A DNA stretch of 64,000 nt, taken from Aurantiochytrium sp. KH105 (taxonomy: Eukaryota > Sar > Bigyra > Thraustochytrida > Thraustochytriidae). Location of the stretch: assembly GCA_003116975.1 (NCBI GenBank), contig BGKB01000189.1, forward strand, positions 1 to 64,000. The letters run 5' to 3'. This document shows, one piece after another, positions 1-9,555 of the stretch. The first letter of the stretch is position 1. Each line of letters starts with the position of its first letter. A program made the translations under genes and the position numbers. The notes beneath the pieces are model-generated. The model was not told the DNA's origin. It worked only from the letters and a program-made list of their open reading frames with translations, and searched no databases.

Positions 1-174
1 GACACTCGAGACGACCAGAGAAATATCTTTTGCACAGCGCAGCAACGGCGAGAGGGCGCGCGCGAGGTTTGACGGCAAGCAGAGAAGACAAGCACGTCAG
101 CTCGCGCAGACGCGCTCAGGCCCCTCGTTCTACTCTGCACACAAGCAGCACGGGGCGCTTGATATAACAACAGG

Positions 175-1908
175 ATGACGGGAGTGCTCGCCCGCAAGGA
201 TGAAGAGCATCTGCAGGTTGAACCCTGGTCTGCTCTTGAGGGCACGGGCAAGGCGGCCAAACAGGCTATGGGAGCCTACTATCGAAAGCGGTTCACGGGA
301 ATCGGGGTAGTGCTGCTCTTTGCCTTCGCCATTGTGAGCTATTGCAGAATCAGGACCAAGATACTGTCCGAGCTATTCTTGAGTCAGCTGACCATGAGTT
401 CAAGAACCCAGGTTGACGAGACATGCGCGAGCATCCACAGACCCAATATTATCATTTTCTACACGGACGATCAAGGCTTTGGTGATCGCCAGAAATACCA
501 TGACTGGCTCCTTGACATGCCAAACTTTGAAGAGGTGGCTGCGAATGGCATGGACTTTTCCGATGGCCACACGGCATCTGGAGTATGCTCTCCGTCTCGC
601 TTTGCGCTGCTCACGGGCGAATACTGGTTTCGTCACAACCCGGCTCGAGACGTCGTTGTCTCCAATGCTCATCCTTACGTCATGGACGCAAAGACAACCT
701 TGCCCAAGGTGCTCAAGTCCGTTGGATACAAGACGTATATGTCGGGCAAATGGCACCTTGGAATGAAGTTCGACGAAGATAACTTTGGTGCAGGAATATA
801 TGGCGGGCCCATCGACGGTGGCTTTGACAGTTACTTTGGCATCCCAGCTTCGATGGATTTCGGCAACGTAGCCTTCATTCGAGACAAATTGTTCGAAACA
901 CCGCCAACGTTCTGGAGCCAACGCCACGGCAATGAGCTTTGGAGCTGCCGCCACAATGTGTCAGCGTGCAACACTTGGAATTTACGCAAGTGCACAGAGA
1001 ATATAGAGGACCGTTGCGTTGCAGGCGGCTACATGAAGCAAAAAGTGCCGGGATTTGCAAAACGAATCTCTCCCACGTGGGATCCTCGGTACTGTGCCCC
1101 CAACATCACAGCCGAGGCTCTTCGCTTTATGGACATTCACATGAAGACGCATGGTGAAGACGTTCCATTCTTTTTGTACACGGCCCTCTCGTCACCGCAC
1201 AAGCCCCACGTTCCGCACCCTGACTGGGAAGGTCACAACAAGTTAAAGTTTGGCAACTACGCGGACTTTTTGGAGCAGACCGATTACCACTTGGGCCAGA
1301 TTCTGGCCAACATGGAGAAATGGGGCATCACAGATAACACATTGCTGATTATCTCGAGTGACAATGGTCCTGAAGACAAGCAACTCTTTCAAAAGTCAGG
1401 AGGACTCTTGAGCGCCTGGATCTATCGCAACGGCAAGCGTAGTCTCTTTGAGGGAGGTCATCGCGTTCCATTTCTTATGCAGTGGCCCAAGCTCATACCT
1501 GCTGGGGCGATAAATGACCACACTGTCAACCAGGTTGACCTTGTCGCGACCTTGGCAGAGATGACAGGCGCCACGCTCAAGAAGGGAGACGCGTATGACA
1601 GCCATAGTTTCTGGCGCGCCGTGTGCGACCCCGCTGGCGCAACGCCAAAGCAGGTGCGAGCGGGACAGCCTATGGTCTTTGAGGTGCCCAAGTCTGTCTC
1701 TGGCGCTGGTCCGGGGATTGGTATCCGTTGCCGGAACAAGAAGGTGCTTTTCGCGGAGAATCAGTGGTGGATGTTTGATTTGAAAAGTGACCCGCGTGAA
1801 AAAACGAACATCATGCACGAGCAAAAGAAGGAGTTCGATTCACTCAAGGATCTTCTCTTTGAGATCATTCGCAAGGGTTTCAGTCCGGCGACAGCTGTTT
1901 GCCACTAG
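175..1908 (+). CDS. Membrane-anchored type I sulfatase (arylsulfatase-like)
   Basis: 577 aa, single exon, true ATG start. Type I sulfatases hydrolyse sulfate esters using a formylglycine made from the Cys of a C-x-P-S-R motif. Here CSPSR sits at residues 138-142, in the right context (VCSPSRFALLTGEY). Metal-binding Asp pair DDQG is at about 98-101, GKWHLG at about 190-195, an SPHKPH segment at about 340 and SDNG at about 395-398, so all the classic core motifs are seen. One hydrophobic helix at 42-57 after a short basic-flanked N-terminus suggests a type II membrane protein with a luminal or extracellular catalytic domain. Substrate cannot be read from sequence; GalNAc-type or other sulfated polysaccharides are possible, which would suit a marine organism. 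A host sulfatase-modifying factor would be needed and is not in this window. A sulfotransferase family protein lies at the far end (55.9 kb), with no evidence of a link. Confidence 0.93.
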   Translation: MTGVLARKDEEHLQVEPWSALEGTGKAAKQAMGAYYRKRFTGIGVVLLFAFAIVSYCRIRTKILSELFLSQLTMSSRTQVDETCASIHRPNIIIFYTDDQGFGDRQKYHDWLLDMPNFEEVAANGMDFSDGHTASGVCSPSRFALLTGEYWFRHNPARDVVVSNAHPYVMDAKTTLPKVLKSVGYKTYMSGKWHLGMKFDEDNFGAGIYGGPIDGGFDSYFGIPASMDFGNVAFIRDKLFETPPTFWSQRHGNELWSCRHNVSACNTWNLRKCTENIEDRCVAGGYMKQKVPGFAKRISPTWDPRYCAPNITAEALRFMDIHMKTHGEDVPFFLYTALSSPHKPHVPHPDWEGHNKLKFGNYADFLEQTDYHLGQILANMEKWGITDNTLLIISSDNGPEDKQLFQKSGGLLSAWIYRNGKRSLFEGGHRVPFLMQWPKLIPAGAINDHTVNQVDLVATLAEMTGATLKKGDAYDSHSFWRAVCDPAGATPKQVRAGQPMVFEVPKSVSGAGPGIGIRCRNKKVLFAENQWWMFDLKSDPREKTNIMHEQKKEFDSLKDLLFEIIRKGFSPATAVCH

Positions 1909-2809
1909 TCCGTGATCTTCACAAGTGCACGACAACGTGTCGAGTATACCAACCAACGTCGAGTGGATAATTGGGTCTCGCGTCCGTAAGAATGATCTGT
2001 GCACGACGATGTCGTGTCCATACAAAACTCTTACGCAAAGCAGCGCCTTGTGCATGACGACCTTGCGCACATGACATCGTTTCCAGCGTGACGACAGCTG
2101 TTGCGTCCATGACGACATCGCGTGTATGACAACCTATCGTGCAAAATTGGATCTGGCGCGCAAGAATGGATGCCTTTGTTCATGCCTGCATTGCGCGCAT
2201 GACATCATTCCGCGTTCATGTCCACATCTCGTGCATGCATGATGGTATTGCGCGAATGACGCCAATTTTTTGGACGATTGGCCCCGACGTGCAAGAATGA
2301 ACTGTCTTGTGCATGACGACATTGCGCACTTAACATCATTTCCGGCGTGACGACAGCTCGTGCGTCCATGGCGACAGCTCTTGCGTCCATGACGACATCG
2401 CGTGAATGACAACCTTTCGTGCACAATTGGATCTGGCGCGCAAGAATGGACGCCTTCATTCATGCCTGCATTGCGCACATGACATCATTCTGCGTTCATG
2501 TCCACATCTCGTGCATGCATGATGGTATTGCGCGAATGACGCCAGTTTTCCTGGGACAATTGGCCCCGGCGTGCAAGAAAGAACTGTCTTGTGCACGCAC
2601 ACGATAACGCCTCTTGTGTGATGAATTGACGTGCAAGACGACAACTTATCGAGCTCGACAAAACGACCTGCGCAAGGCGAAAAAGGAAAGAACTCTGCTG
2701 CAGCGGCATTAGCTTCATGCTTGTGATGCGATGGGCCGACAGTGAGTCAACGACATGAAGCGGCAAGGCTGAGGAGACAAACTAAAAAGGTAATCAATCA
2801 TACGAAAGC
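1909..2809. other. Intergenic between convergent genes, mostly tandem repeat
   Basis: Separates the ends of the sulfatase and homoserine dehydrogenase genes. Short open frames on both strands are by-products of the repeat; none has a recognisable domain. The last 200 bases look like the 3' flank of the dehydrogenase gene. Confidence 0.7.
2040..2610. repeat. Imperfect 259-280 bp tandem repeat, about two copies
   Basis: The block starting near 2047 recurs near 2306, and the block at 2126-2270 recurs at 2406-2550 (period 280). A third partial copy starts near 2570. The period changes from 259 to 280 because one copy has an extra short CGACAGCT/GCGTCCAT sub-repeat. Units are rich in CATGACGAC-like words, with degenerate relatives back to about 1930, suggesting the unit itself grew from a shorter repeat. 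Copies differ at many positions, so the duplication is not fresh. Confidence 0.85.
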
Positions 2810-4081
2810 TTATCGGGTGAGAAGCAGGTAGTCGGCGAGTACGCCGGCAGCAGTGACCTCGAGGCCAGCACCAGGGCCGCGCACAACAGTAGGGGAAGTG
2901 TTGTAGAAGGCGGACTCGAAGGAGACAAGGTTGTCAGTGCCCTGGAGGGAGGCGAGGGGGGCGCCCGGCTTGACCGAGACGAGGCCGACGTTGATGGGCT
3001 GGCCAGGCTCGACGACGGCGGCATAGCGGAGCATCTCGCCCTTGCTGGCGGCCTCCTGGACCTTTGCCTCGATGTCAGCATCCATCTCGGGCAGACGATC
3101 CATGAACTCGTCGAGAGGAAGGCTGGCAAAAGACTCCGGGAAGAGAGCCTCAACAGTGATCTGGTCCATGCTAATGTTCTCGCCCATGGTGCGGGCAAGG
3201 ATGAGGGCCTTGCGCGCGACGTCAGTGCCGGAGAGATCATCGCGAGGGTCAGGCTCGGTAAAGCCCTGGGCTTTTGCCTCACGGACAATCTCGCTAAACT
3301 TGCCACCGGCCTGGAGCGCGCTGAGAATGTATCCCAGAGTGCCCGAAAGCTGGCCCTCGACGTGGGTGACGCGGTCGCCCGAGTCAATCATGCGCTGGAG
3401 CGTGCAGATCACGGGGAGACCAGCGCCGACGGTGGCCTCGTAGCCGATGAGGGACTTGTCGGCGGTAAGGCTCTGAAAGGATGCGAGGTCTTCGCTGAGC
3501 GGCTTTTTGTTGGCGAGCGAGATCGGCAGCTTGAGCTTGAGGGCGTCGAGGAGGTACTCGTTGGCGGCGTTGGCGTTGGCGCTCACGTCAGCGAGGCCCG
3601 GCTTGCCAGGGAGGGTGGCCATAAAGTTGACGGCCTCGGTGGGGGTGGCGACGGTGGCCTCGGCGACGCTGGAGACGGCGTCGGCGAGACGCGTGCCGCT
3701 GGCCTTGGCGGCACTGAGGGTCTCGAGGTCCTCACGTGTGAGACCGCTCTTCTTGACGATGGCCGCGGAGGAGTCCGCGATCACGGGCACGGCGCAGCCG
3801 ACCGCGACAGCCTGCTCGCACAGCACGCGGCCAACATTTCCAAAGCCGAAGACGGCCAGCGAGCGCGAAGCCATGGCTTCTTCGCTCGAAATCGTGCCGC
3901 GGGGCTCGACGTCCGCTCCCCTCGCTTCTTCGCGCGCGCCGCTCTTGCCGTTGCCCGCGAAGATCCACGCTGCCGCCGCTACTGCGAGGGCGAATGCCAC
4001 CAAGACGACGCTCCGCGAGAGGCCTGCTTTCCTAGACTGCGACGCCGCGTCGTCGCCTTCTTCACCTCGCCGCTGCGCCAT
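2810..4081 (-). CDS. Homoserine dehydrogenase with N-terminal membrane segment
   Basis: 423 aa. Catalyses NAD(P)H-dependent reduction of aspartate semialdehyde to homoserine, the branch step to Thr, Met and Ile. Rossmann motif GFGNVG is at 79-84. The conserved catalytic-lysine region is seen as ANKKPLS (Lys192/193), and the family's substrate region as SGTLGYILS and GFTEPDPRDDLSGTDVARKALILAR. It is a stand-alone enzyme without a fused aspartokinase or ACT domain, as in fungi (HOM6-like). Oddity: residues 24-43 form a strongly hydrophobic helix after a charged N-terminus, which soluble homologues lack. An internal ATG at 3874 (Met70) sits exactly where the usual N-terminus would begin (MASRSLAVFGFGNVG), so a soluble form could also be made. 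The helix may be a signal anchor or an organelle leader. It is divergent from the RPS3A gene. Confidence 0.92.
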   Translation of the reverse strand: MAQRRGEEGDDAASQSRKAGLSRSVVLVAFALAVAAAAWIFAGNGKSGAREEARGADVEPRGTISSEEAMASRSLAVFGFGNVGRVLCEQAVAVGCAVPVIADSSAAIVKKSGLTREDLETLSAAKASGTRLADAVSSVAEATVATPTEAVNFMATLPGKPGLADVSANANAANEYLLDALKLKLPISLANKKPLSEDLASFQSLTADKSLIGYEATVGAGLPVICTLQRMIDSGDRVTHVEGQLSGTLGYILSALQAGGKFSEIVREAKAQGFTEPDPRDDLSGTDVARKALILARTMGENISMDQITVEALFPESFASLPLDEFMDRLPEMDADIEAKVQEAASKGEMLRYAAVVEPGQPINVGLVSVKPGAPLASLQGTDNLVSFESAFYNTSPTVVRGPGAGLEVTAAGVLADYLLLTR

Positions 4082-5468
4082 GTTTGTTAGCAGACACCGC
4101 TTGTGCTTGCTTCTTATACGCTTCTTCCTTATACTAGCCTACTACACCTTGTCTTGCGTGTCTTGTGCCTTCGTTGCGTCGCCGCCGCGAGGGCTTCTAC
4201 GCACAGATAGATAGACAGTGCTGCTGCTGCTCCTGGGCCTACTACACCACCATCAGCAGCAGAAGCGACTGCGACAGCCTTGGAAGATGGAAGACCGCGA
4301 GCAATCATTGTTGTTGATTGATGATGATGATCATGTTGGCGAGGGCGGCGAGCCGCGTTCCCGAGACGGGACGAGACGGGATGGGACGACGACGCAGTGT
4401 CGCGAGGCCATCCATTTTTTCATGTATCTAGGCCGCAGACAGCCTTGTTCATTTTCTCGTTGTGATCGTGTCCAAGAGCATCGTCGCGTCAACCAACCTC
4501 GGTCGAGTCGAGGCAATGTCGCCGCCTGCGCCGAGACTGGACTCCGAGTCCTCCGTGTAGTAGAAGGAGGAGGAGGCGCGAACTGGGAAGAGGAGCCGGG
4601 TGCTCTTCACCTTTTCCCCCTGTCACTCACTAATCATCAGGCAGGCAAAGGCACCGAGCCCTGCAAAAAACCAGCGGCAGCTGCAGTGCAGATGCAAGCA
4701 GGAAGGAAGGAAGACACGGCATCGTTGCTCGAACGCCGCTTCGCCGCACAGCATCACATCCACAACCACACCACTGCCAGCGCCGACAAATCCTCCGCTC
4801 GTCTGCAACCTGCAGCAGCAACAAACAGGAGCACCCAATCAATGCCCATGCCCCCAGCCGCAGCCGCAGACGCCCTCTTCTTCTCCTTTCTCTGCGCAAC
4901 CCTTTTCCTCCCTCCTCGGGCTCATTTTACCACCTTAAAATCAAGATGTTCACCTGTTTCAGCTACGGATTAGTTAAGGCTCGTTCTTACTTCGTTCTGT
5001 TCATATTCCTCACAGCCCTTCGATACCACCTTAATAGTTCCCACCCGCCCATGTTTATTTGCAATATAATTAAGGCGTCCAAACTAGGGTTTAACCCTAC
5101 CCCTGGGGAACGCGGGGAAGGCCGAAAGGCGGATTCCTCAGCCCTGCGTTTCCCCTGTCCGCGGATCGGCGCGGGACGAGGGCGTGAGGCGCGGCAGCGG
5201 GCGGCGGCGCGGGCGGGGCGCAAGCAGGGGCGCGCGGATAGCGCAGTGTGGCGGGGGCCATAGCCCACTTGCGGCGCGGCGCGCGCAAGTGCAGAATGGC
5301 GCGGCGGGCGGGGACCGGGGCGGTGGGTGGACGCAGGCGAGGGGCCCCCAATCGCGCGATCGGGGGCCCGGGGAAATCAAGGGAGGGGAGGCGGCGAGGG
5401 GCGGCGCCAATTCATTCAATCACTGATTGGAGGACGCCCCGGAGAAGGTCGTCGCGCACAGCAGCAGG
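4082..5468. other. Divergent promoter region between homoserine dehydrogenase and RPS3A
   Basis: 1.4 kb of mixed low-complexity sequence. An open frame at about 4218-4973 has biased composition and no domain; I regard it as non-coding. An AT-richer stretch at 4930-5110 is followed by very GC-rich DNA up to the RPS3A start and probably holds the RPS3A promoter core (see the inverted repeat at 5085). Confidence 0.6.
5085..5099. promoter_or_regulatory. Telo-box-like inverted repeat upstream of RPS3A
   Basis: TAGGGTT and its exact reverse complement AACCCTA flank a single T, about 370 bases before the RPS3A start codon. AAACCCTA (telo box) is a known promoter element of ribosomal protein genes in plants. 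Use of the same motif here is inference from position and sequence only. Confidence 0.45.
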
Positions 5469-6654
5469 ATGGCGGTCGGCAAGAACCGCAAGCTCGGCAA
5501 GAAGGGCAAGAAGAAGAAGGTCGTCGACCCCTTCACGCGCAAGGACTGGTACGTGCTCGGCTTGCTTCGCGCGGAGCGGGAGCGGCCAAGGAGAAAGCGA
5601 ATTGGCGAGATGGATGGCGCGGCATGCGCGGCGGCGGCCTGCCTGCGTGTGTCCGCGTGCCTGCGTGTCTGCGTGCCCTTGGCAAGGCGGGCTGCGCGGC
5701 GTGGAGGCGGGGGCGAGGAACGCGGAAACGCCAGTGCGACGCGAGGAGACGCGGACAGCTGTAAATGCGACGGCACGGTCATGAAACGTGCTCGTGCTGG
5801 CTGCTTGTTTGCACGTCCAGCTTCTCTCGCTGCTGCTTGGTAAAGAAAGGCCCGCCTTGGTTGGCTTCGCGGGGGAGGGAAAAGAGGGAGTGGGAGAGAA
5901 TAGGAGTAAAAGACAGGAGACTGACTTTATCGATTCGTTCGCTTTCTTTAGGTACACCGTCAAGGCCCCCAGCGTGTTCACCGTTCGTGACGCCGGCAAG
6001 TCGCCATGCACTCGCACCACCGGTACCAAGATCGCCAGTGAGCAGATCAAGGGCCGCATCTTCGAGGTTAGCCTGGCCGATCTCCAGAAGAACCCCGACA
6101 TGGGCCACATCAAGATCAAGCTCGCCGCCGAGGACGTCCAGGGTGACAACGTGCTCACGACGTTCCACGGCCTTAGCCTGACCCGCGACAAGCTCTGCTC
6201 GCTCATCAAGAAGCGCGTCACTCTTATCGAGGGCCGCGTCGATGTCCGCACCACCGACGGCTACACCGTCCGCCTGTTCGCCATCACCTTCACCCGCAAG
6301 CAGCGGAACAGCATGGCCAAGACCTGCTACTGCCAGTCCGGCCAGGCCCGCCAGATCCGGGCAAAGATGGTCCAGGTTATTCAGGACGAGGCCGCCAAGT
6401 GCGACCTTAAGGAACTCGTCGCCAAGCTCCTCCCCGAGACCATCGGCAAGGAGATCGAGAAGGCCGTCGAGGGCATCTTCCCTTGCAGGGATGCCGCCAT
6501 CCGCAAGGTCAAGATCCTCAAGAAGCCCCGCTTCGACCTTTCGCGCCTTATGGAGCAGCACGCCGATACCGGCGCTGATGTTGGCGCCGCTGTCGACCGC
6601 GAGGACCCCGCCGTCGCCGAGGAGCTCCTCGCTGGTTCTGGTGGCCGCCTCTAA
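5469..6654 (+). CDS. RPS3A: 40S ribosomal protein eS1 (S3a), two exons
   Basis: Coding sequence joins 5469-5548 and 5952-6654, giving 260 aa (family about 260-265). The N-terminus [19 protein letters not shown] and the segments [21 protein letters not shown] and [12 protein letters not shown]-like [15 protein letters not shown] identify eS1, a core protein of the small ribosomal subunit near the mRNA exit. The splice falls inside the Trp codon of DWY (GACTG|G TAC), and the spliced product restores DWYTVKAP as in other eukaryotes. The gene is strongly biased to C- and G-ending codons, as expected for high expression. It is divergent from the homoserine dehydrogenase gene and convergent with the kinase gene. 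Confidence 0.97.
5549..5951 (+). other. Intron of RPS3A
   Basis: 403 nt, donor GTACGT and acceptor TTCTTTAG. It sits after codon 26, a typical early position for ribosomal protein gene introns. The first part is very GC-rich; the last 120 bases are purine-rich and then T-rich before the acceptor. Confidence 0.93.
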
Positions 6655-7476
6655 GTGATCTTGTGCTGGAGTTTCTCCTATTTTCGAACCCTATGGCCTC
6701 AACACAATTTCGCTTTGCGGACCGTGTTTCTTGTCTTTCTTTTTCCCTTGTGTCTTGCTTTTTCTTGTTCGACAACGATGAGACCAGGAGAGGCGATATT
6801 TTTCCCTTCCGCGTTGGTCTTGGGTCAGACAAGGATTGCTCTCCTCCATCTCTCGTGGAAATGATGAACAATGCTTTCTTGAGTGGGTATGGCAACGGCC
6901 AATCAATTGGCTACTCAACATGCTGCGCTGCTTTTGCAGAACCTCGCCATTGGCCATTGTTAGTGAAGCTTGTGGCACGGCATCTTCACAGTCAGGACAA
7001 CTAATAAGACGGTAGTAACTTTCTGAGAATATACTTCTTTGTTGAGATTGAGTCCTGGAATGGAAGAACGAGAAGATCAATGATAAATGGACGACGTAGG
7101 CAAACATACGTAGCGCTGTGAGCATAGATGGCAATTTCTATCACTTGCAACGTGAGTGAAGGCGCTGGGAACAACTCATTGAATCGCCATTGTTTTCGCG
7201 TGCTTTCACTCACTGTTAATAAATTTGCGATGCGAGTTGCGGTATTGATAACTTTCTTTTGCGTCATCTCAACAATGAACATTTGAGCTCGAGCTCAAGA
7301 AAGCTTGGTTGCCTTGAGCTCCAGGGCACTTTGTTCCTTCTCGCTCATGGAAACGTGTTTGCTTTGAGCACAAGAAATTTTGGTCGCTTGGAGCTCCAAC
7401 AAACTTGATTGCTTGGAGCTCAAGAAAACTTGGTCGTTTTGACCTTGGATCAAATGTTCAAGAGAAGAATGAAAAA
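6655..7476. other. Intergenic 3' flanks of RPS3A and the kinase gene
   Basis: AT-richer than the neighbouring coding DNA. No conserved coding sequence is seen. The right part contains the short degenerate repeat listed separately. Confidence 0.6.
7283..7440. repeat. Degenerate short tandem repeat with GAGCTC cores
   Basis: About six units of roughly 23-28 bases built on GAGCTC(A/C)A-gAAAcTTGgT. The clearest are the three units between 7370 and 7440. It lies just past the stop codon of the kinase gene, in its probable 3' untranslated region. Confidence 0.7.
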
Positions 7477-9555
7477 TTAGTGTGCGTCCAGTTGCGTCAA
7501 GGAAGAAGAGCTCGATCGCGAAGGCAAAGGCCGTGGCGCGAGAAAGGGGTGACACGCGAGCTCTCTCGCAAGTGGGCGCTCCGAGGGGTTGATTGAGAAG
7601 AGCGGTTGAAGAAAGTCGCGAACAGATGCAGAAAGATGGTCAGGAATGGGTGGACCTTCCAAGGTTTGGCTGACCTTGACAATAATAGAAACCTGTGTGT
7701 TCATGTCGGGCCACGGACGTTCACCCGAAGCCATTTCGAGAACGGTGGCCCCAAGAGACCAAATATCAGCGGGAAAGTGATACTTGATCTCTTGAATGAC
7801 CTCGGGCGCCATCCAAGGCACCGAGCCACGAATGCGCTGCAGCGTCTGATCCCTGTCGTCTTCGTTCATGTCAAAGAGCAGCTTACTGCAGCCAAAGTCT
7901 GCCAGCTTGCAGACGCCATCAATGGTAACAAGCACATTTGCGGCCTTGATGTCACGATGGATAATGTCCCGCGCGTGCAGATAGCGGATTCCTGCGACCA
8001 TTTGCGCCGTGTAGCTCTTGAGCAGGTCGTCGCTCAACGCGCCAAAGGACTTGATGAGCGAGGAGAGACTGCCTCCGGGAACGTACTCGAGGTAGATCTC
8101 GAGCATGTGGTCCTCTTCGTGAAAGATGGATCCGTGGTATTGAACAATGTTCCGGTGACTGAGCGACTCCATGACGCGGACTTCTTCGACAAAGGCACGT
8201 CTCTTTTCCTCGTCGCCGTGGCTCGAGAGATATTTGACGGCAAATTGCACGCCCGTTTTAGTGTCGAGAGCCCGAAAGACACCGCCAAAGCAACCCTGGC
8301 CAATCTTGGCGCCAATCGAAATATTCTCTGGATTGAACACCGGGCGGGTGGGGGCGAAGCGGGGTGAGTTCTCGGGGATGTCAATCACCCTGTGCACGGG
8401 ACGCAGTCGCGTTGGCCCCGGACTCGGCGGCACAGCTGGTGTACGGAGAGACTCTTCGCGTGCGCCCGAGGTGCGTGCAAAGGATGCGACTTCGTTCAAG
8501 GAGTGGACGCGTCGTCGACGAGCGTGAGGGTTTCTCGCGGGCGTTCCGTCTGGGTTGCTTGGCGATCGCATGTGCTGCGTAACGCGTGCGCTTGGAGAGT
8601 TAAATTCTGACGTGGTACGCGGCAGCTCTCGCAGGCTGGGGGAGCGTACAAAGTTGCGCCTTCTTTTGGACGGCGAGAATCGCGCAGGTGTCTGCGGCGA
8701 CTGTGGGGGCTGTAGTGCGATGCGGCGTGACATTGTGGCGTTTTCCAGGCCAGCCACGTCCCGGTCCGAAAAGGTGAAGCGCGGAGGCGTGCCCATGCGA
8801 GATGTCTGAAATGGGTTGGAGGGCGAGGCCGAGGAGGCTGACCCGGGCGTTAGATGCGGACTCGGCACGGGGATTCCACTCGCGCCTCCATGACCTGAAG
8901 TAATGCACTCGATGCTTGCTGGTGGTCGGTGCATGCCAAACCCGGGAGAGATAGCAGAGTCGAGACTGTCAATGTGGTCGTTTGCACTGCCGCCGTCTTC
9001 TGTCTCGTACGCTTGCGTAAAGTTGACGTGGCGTGGCTGACTTTGCGAGCGTACAAGTCGGTTAAAGCCAGTACTCCGCATGGACGATGTTGAGGGCAGA
9101 GGTGGGACGGCGGGAGGGGTTTTCCCGGCAAAATCAAGTGGGGAGACCGCCATGGAGCGTGCAGAGGTGGCGCTCGTGTAGTATGCGGACTCGAGGGTTT
9201 CCGGCGATGTGCCAGGGGAAGGGACGTCGATGTCGAGGGCCAACTCCATGCATTCTGTGCGACTGCTCGAGGAGGACTTGCGTAGACGAGGGATCTGAAA
9301 GCCAATGAAGTCGATGTCGTGGCTGTCTGACGTTTCGGTGGGGCTGCTTGCGTGACGCCGCAACACTGGTCTCGCCATCGCCGAGGGCGTCGATGTCGTC
9401 GTGGGCGTCATTCGTGGCGCTGTGCGTTCACTCCTTTGTTTCTCCCGATGCCCGGCGGCCTCCATCTTCTCCGAGACCTCGGTCTCCACCTTGCGCTCGG
9501 CGTCCTCGTCGTACACGCGCGACATGCTGGCCTTCTGCTGTTGCTCCTTCTGCAT
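7477..9555 (-). CDS. MAPKKK-like (STE11/MEKK family) protein kinase
   Basis: 692 aa, single exon. The C-terminal kinase domain spans about 410-673. It has the glycine loop IGQGCFGGVF, catalytic Lys441 in FAVKYL, HRDIKAANVL (Asp535), DFG at 553-555 and the activation/P+1 segment RIRGSVPWMAPEV. GS-PWMAPEV and the overall pattern are typical of STE11/MEKK MAP kinase kinase kinases, which phosphorylate MAPKKs. The first 400 residues are Ser/Thr/Pro-rich with many SP and TP sites and no recognised domain, so they look disordered and are probably a phosphorylated regulatory arm. All key catalytic residues are present, so it should be active. Its pathway partners are not in the window. Confidence 0.93.
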   Translation of the reverse strand: MQKEQQQKASMSRVYDEDAERKVETEVSEKMEAAGHREKQRSERTAPRMTPTTTSTPSAMARPVLRRHASSPTETSDSHDIDFIGFQIPRLRKSSSSSRTECMELALDIDVPSPGTSPETLESAYYTSATSARSMAVSPLDFAGKTPPAVPPLPSTSSMRSTGFNRLVRSQSQPRHVNFTQAYETEDGGSANDHIDSLDSAISPGFGMHRPPASIECITSGHGGASGIPVPSPHLTPGSASSASPSNPFQTSRMGTPPRFTFSDRDVAGLENATMSRRIALQPPQSPQTPARFSPSKRRRNFVRSPSLRELPRTTSEFNSPSARVTQHMRSPSNPDGTPARNPHARRRRVHSLNEVASFARTSGAREESLRTPAVPPSPGPTRLRPVHRVIDIPENSPRFAPTRPVFNPENISIGAKIGQGCFGGVFRALDTKTGVQFAVKYLSSHGDEEKRRAFVEEVRVMESLSHRNIVQYHGSIFHEEDHMLEIYLEYVPGGSLSSLIKSFGALSDDLLKSYTAQMVAGIRYLHARDIIHRDIKAANVLVTIDGVCKLADFGCSKLLFDMNEDDRDQTLQRIRGSVPWMAPEVIQEIKYHFPADIWSLGATVLEMASGERPWPDMNTQVSIIVKVSQTLEGPPIPDHLSASVRDFLQPLFSINPSERPLARELACHPFLAPRPLPSRSSSSSLTQLDAH

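Noticed and set aside
4218-4973. 251-codon open frame in the homoserine dehydrogenase/RPS3A spacer
   Set aside because: Composition changes along its length, no domain, and overlapping frames on both strands are similar; it lies in promoter DNA.
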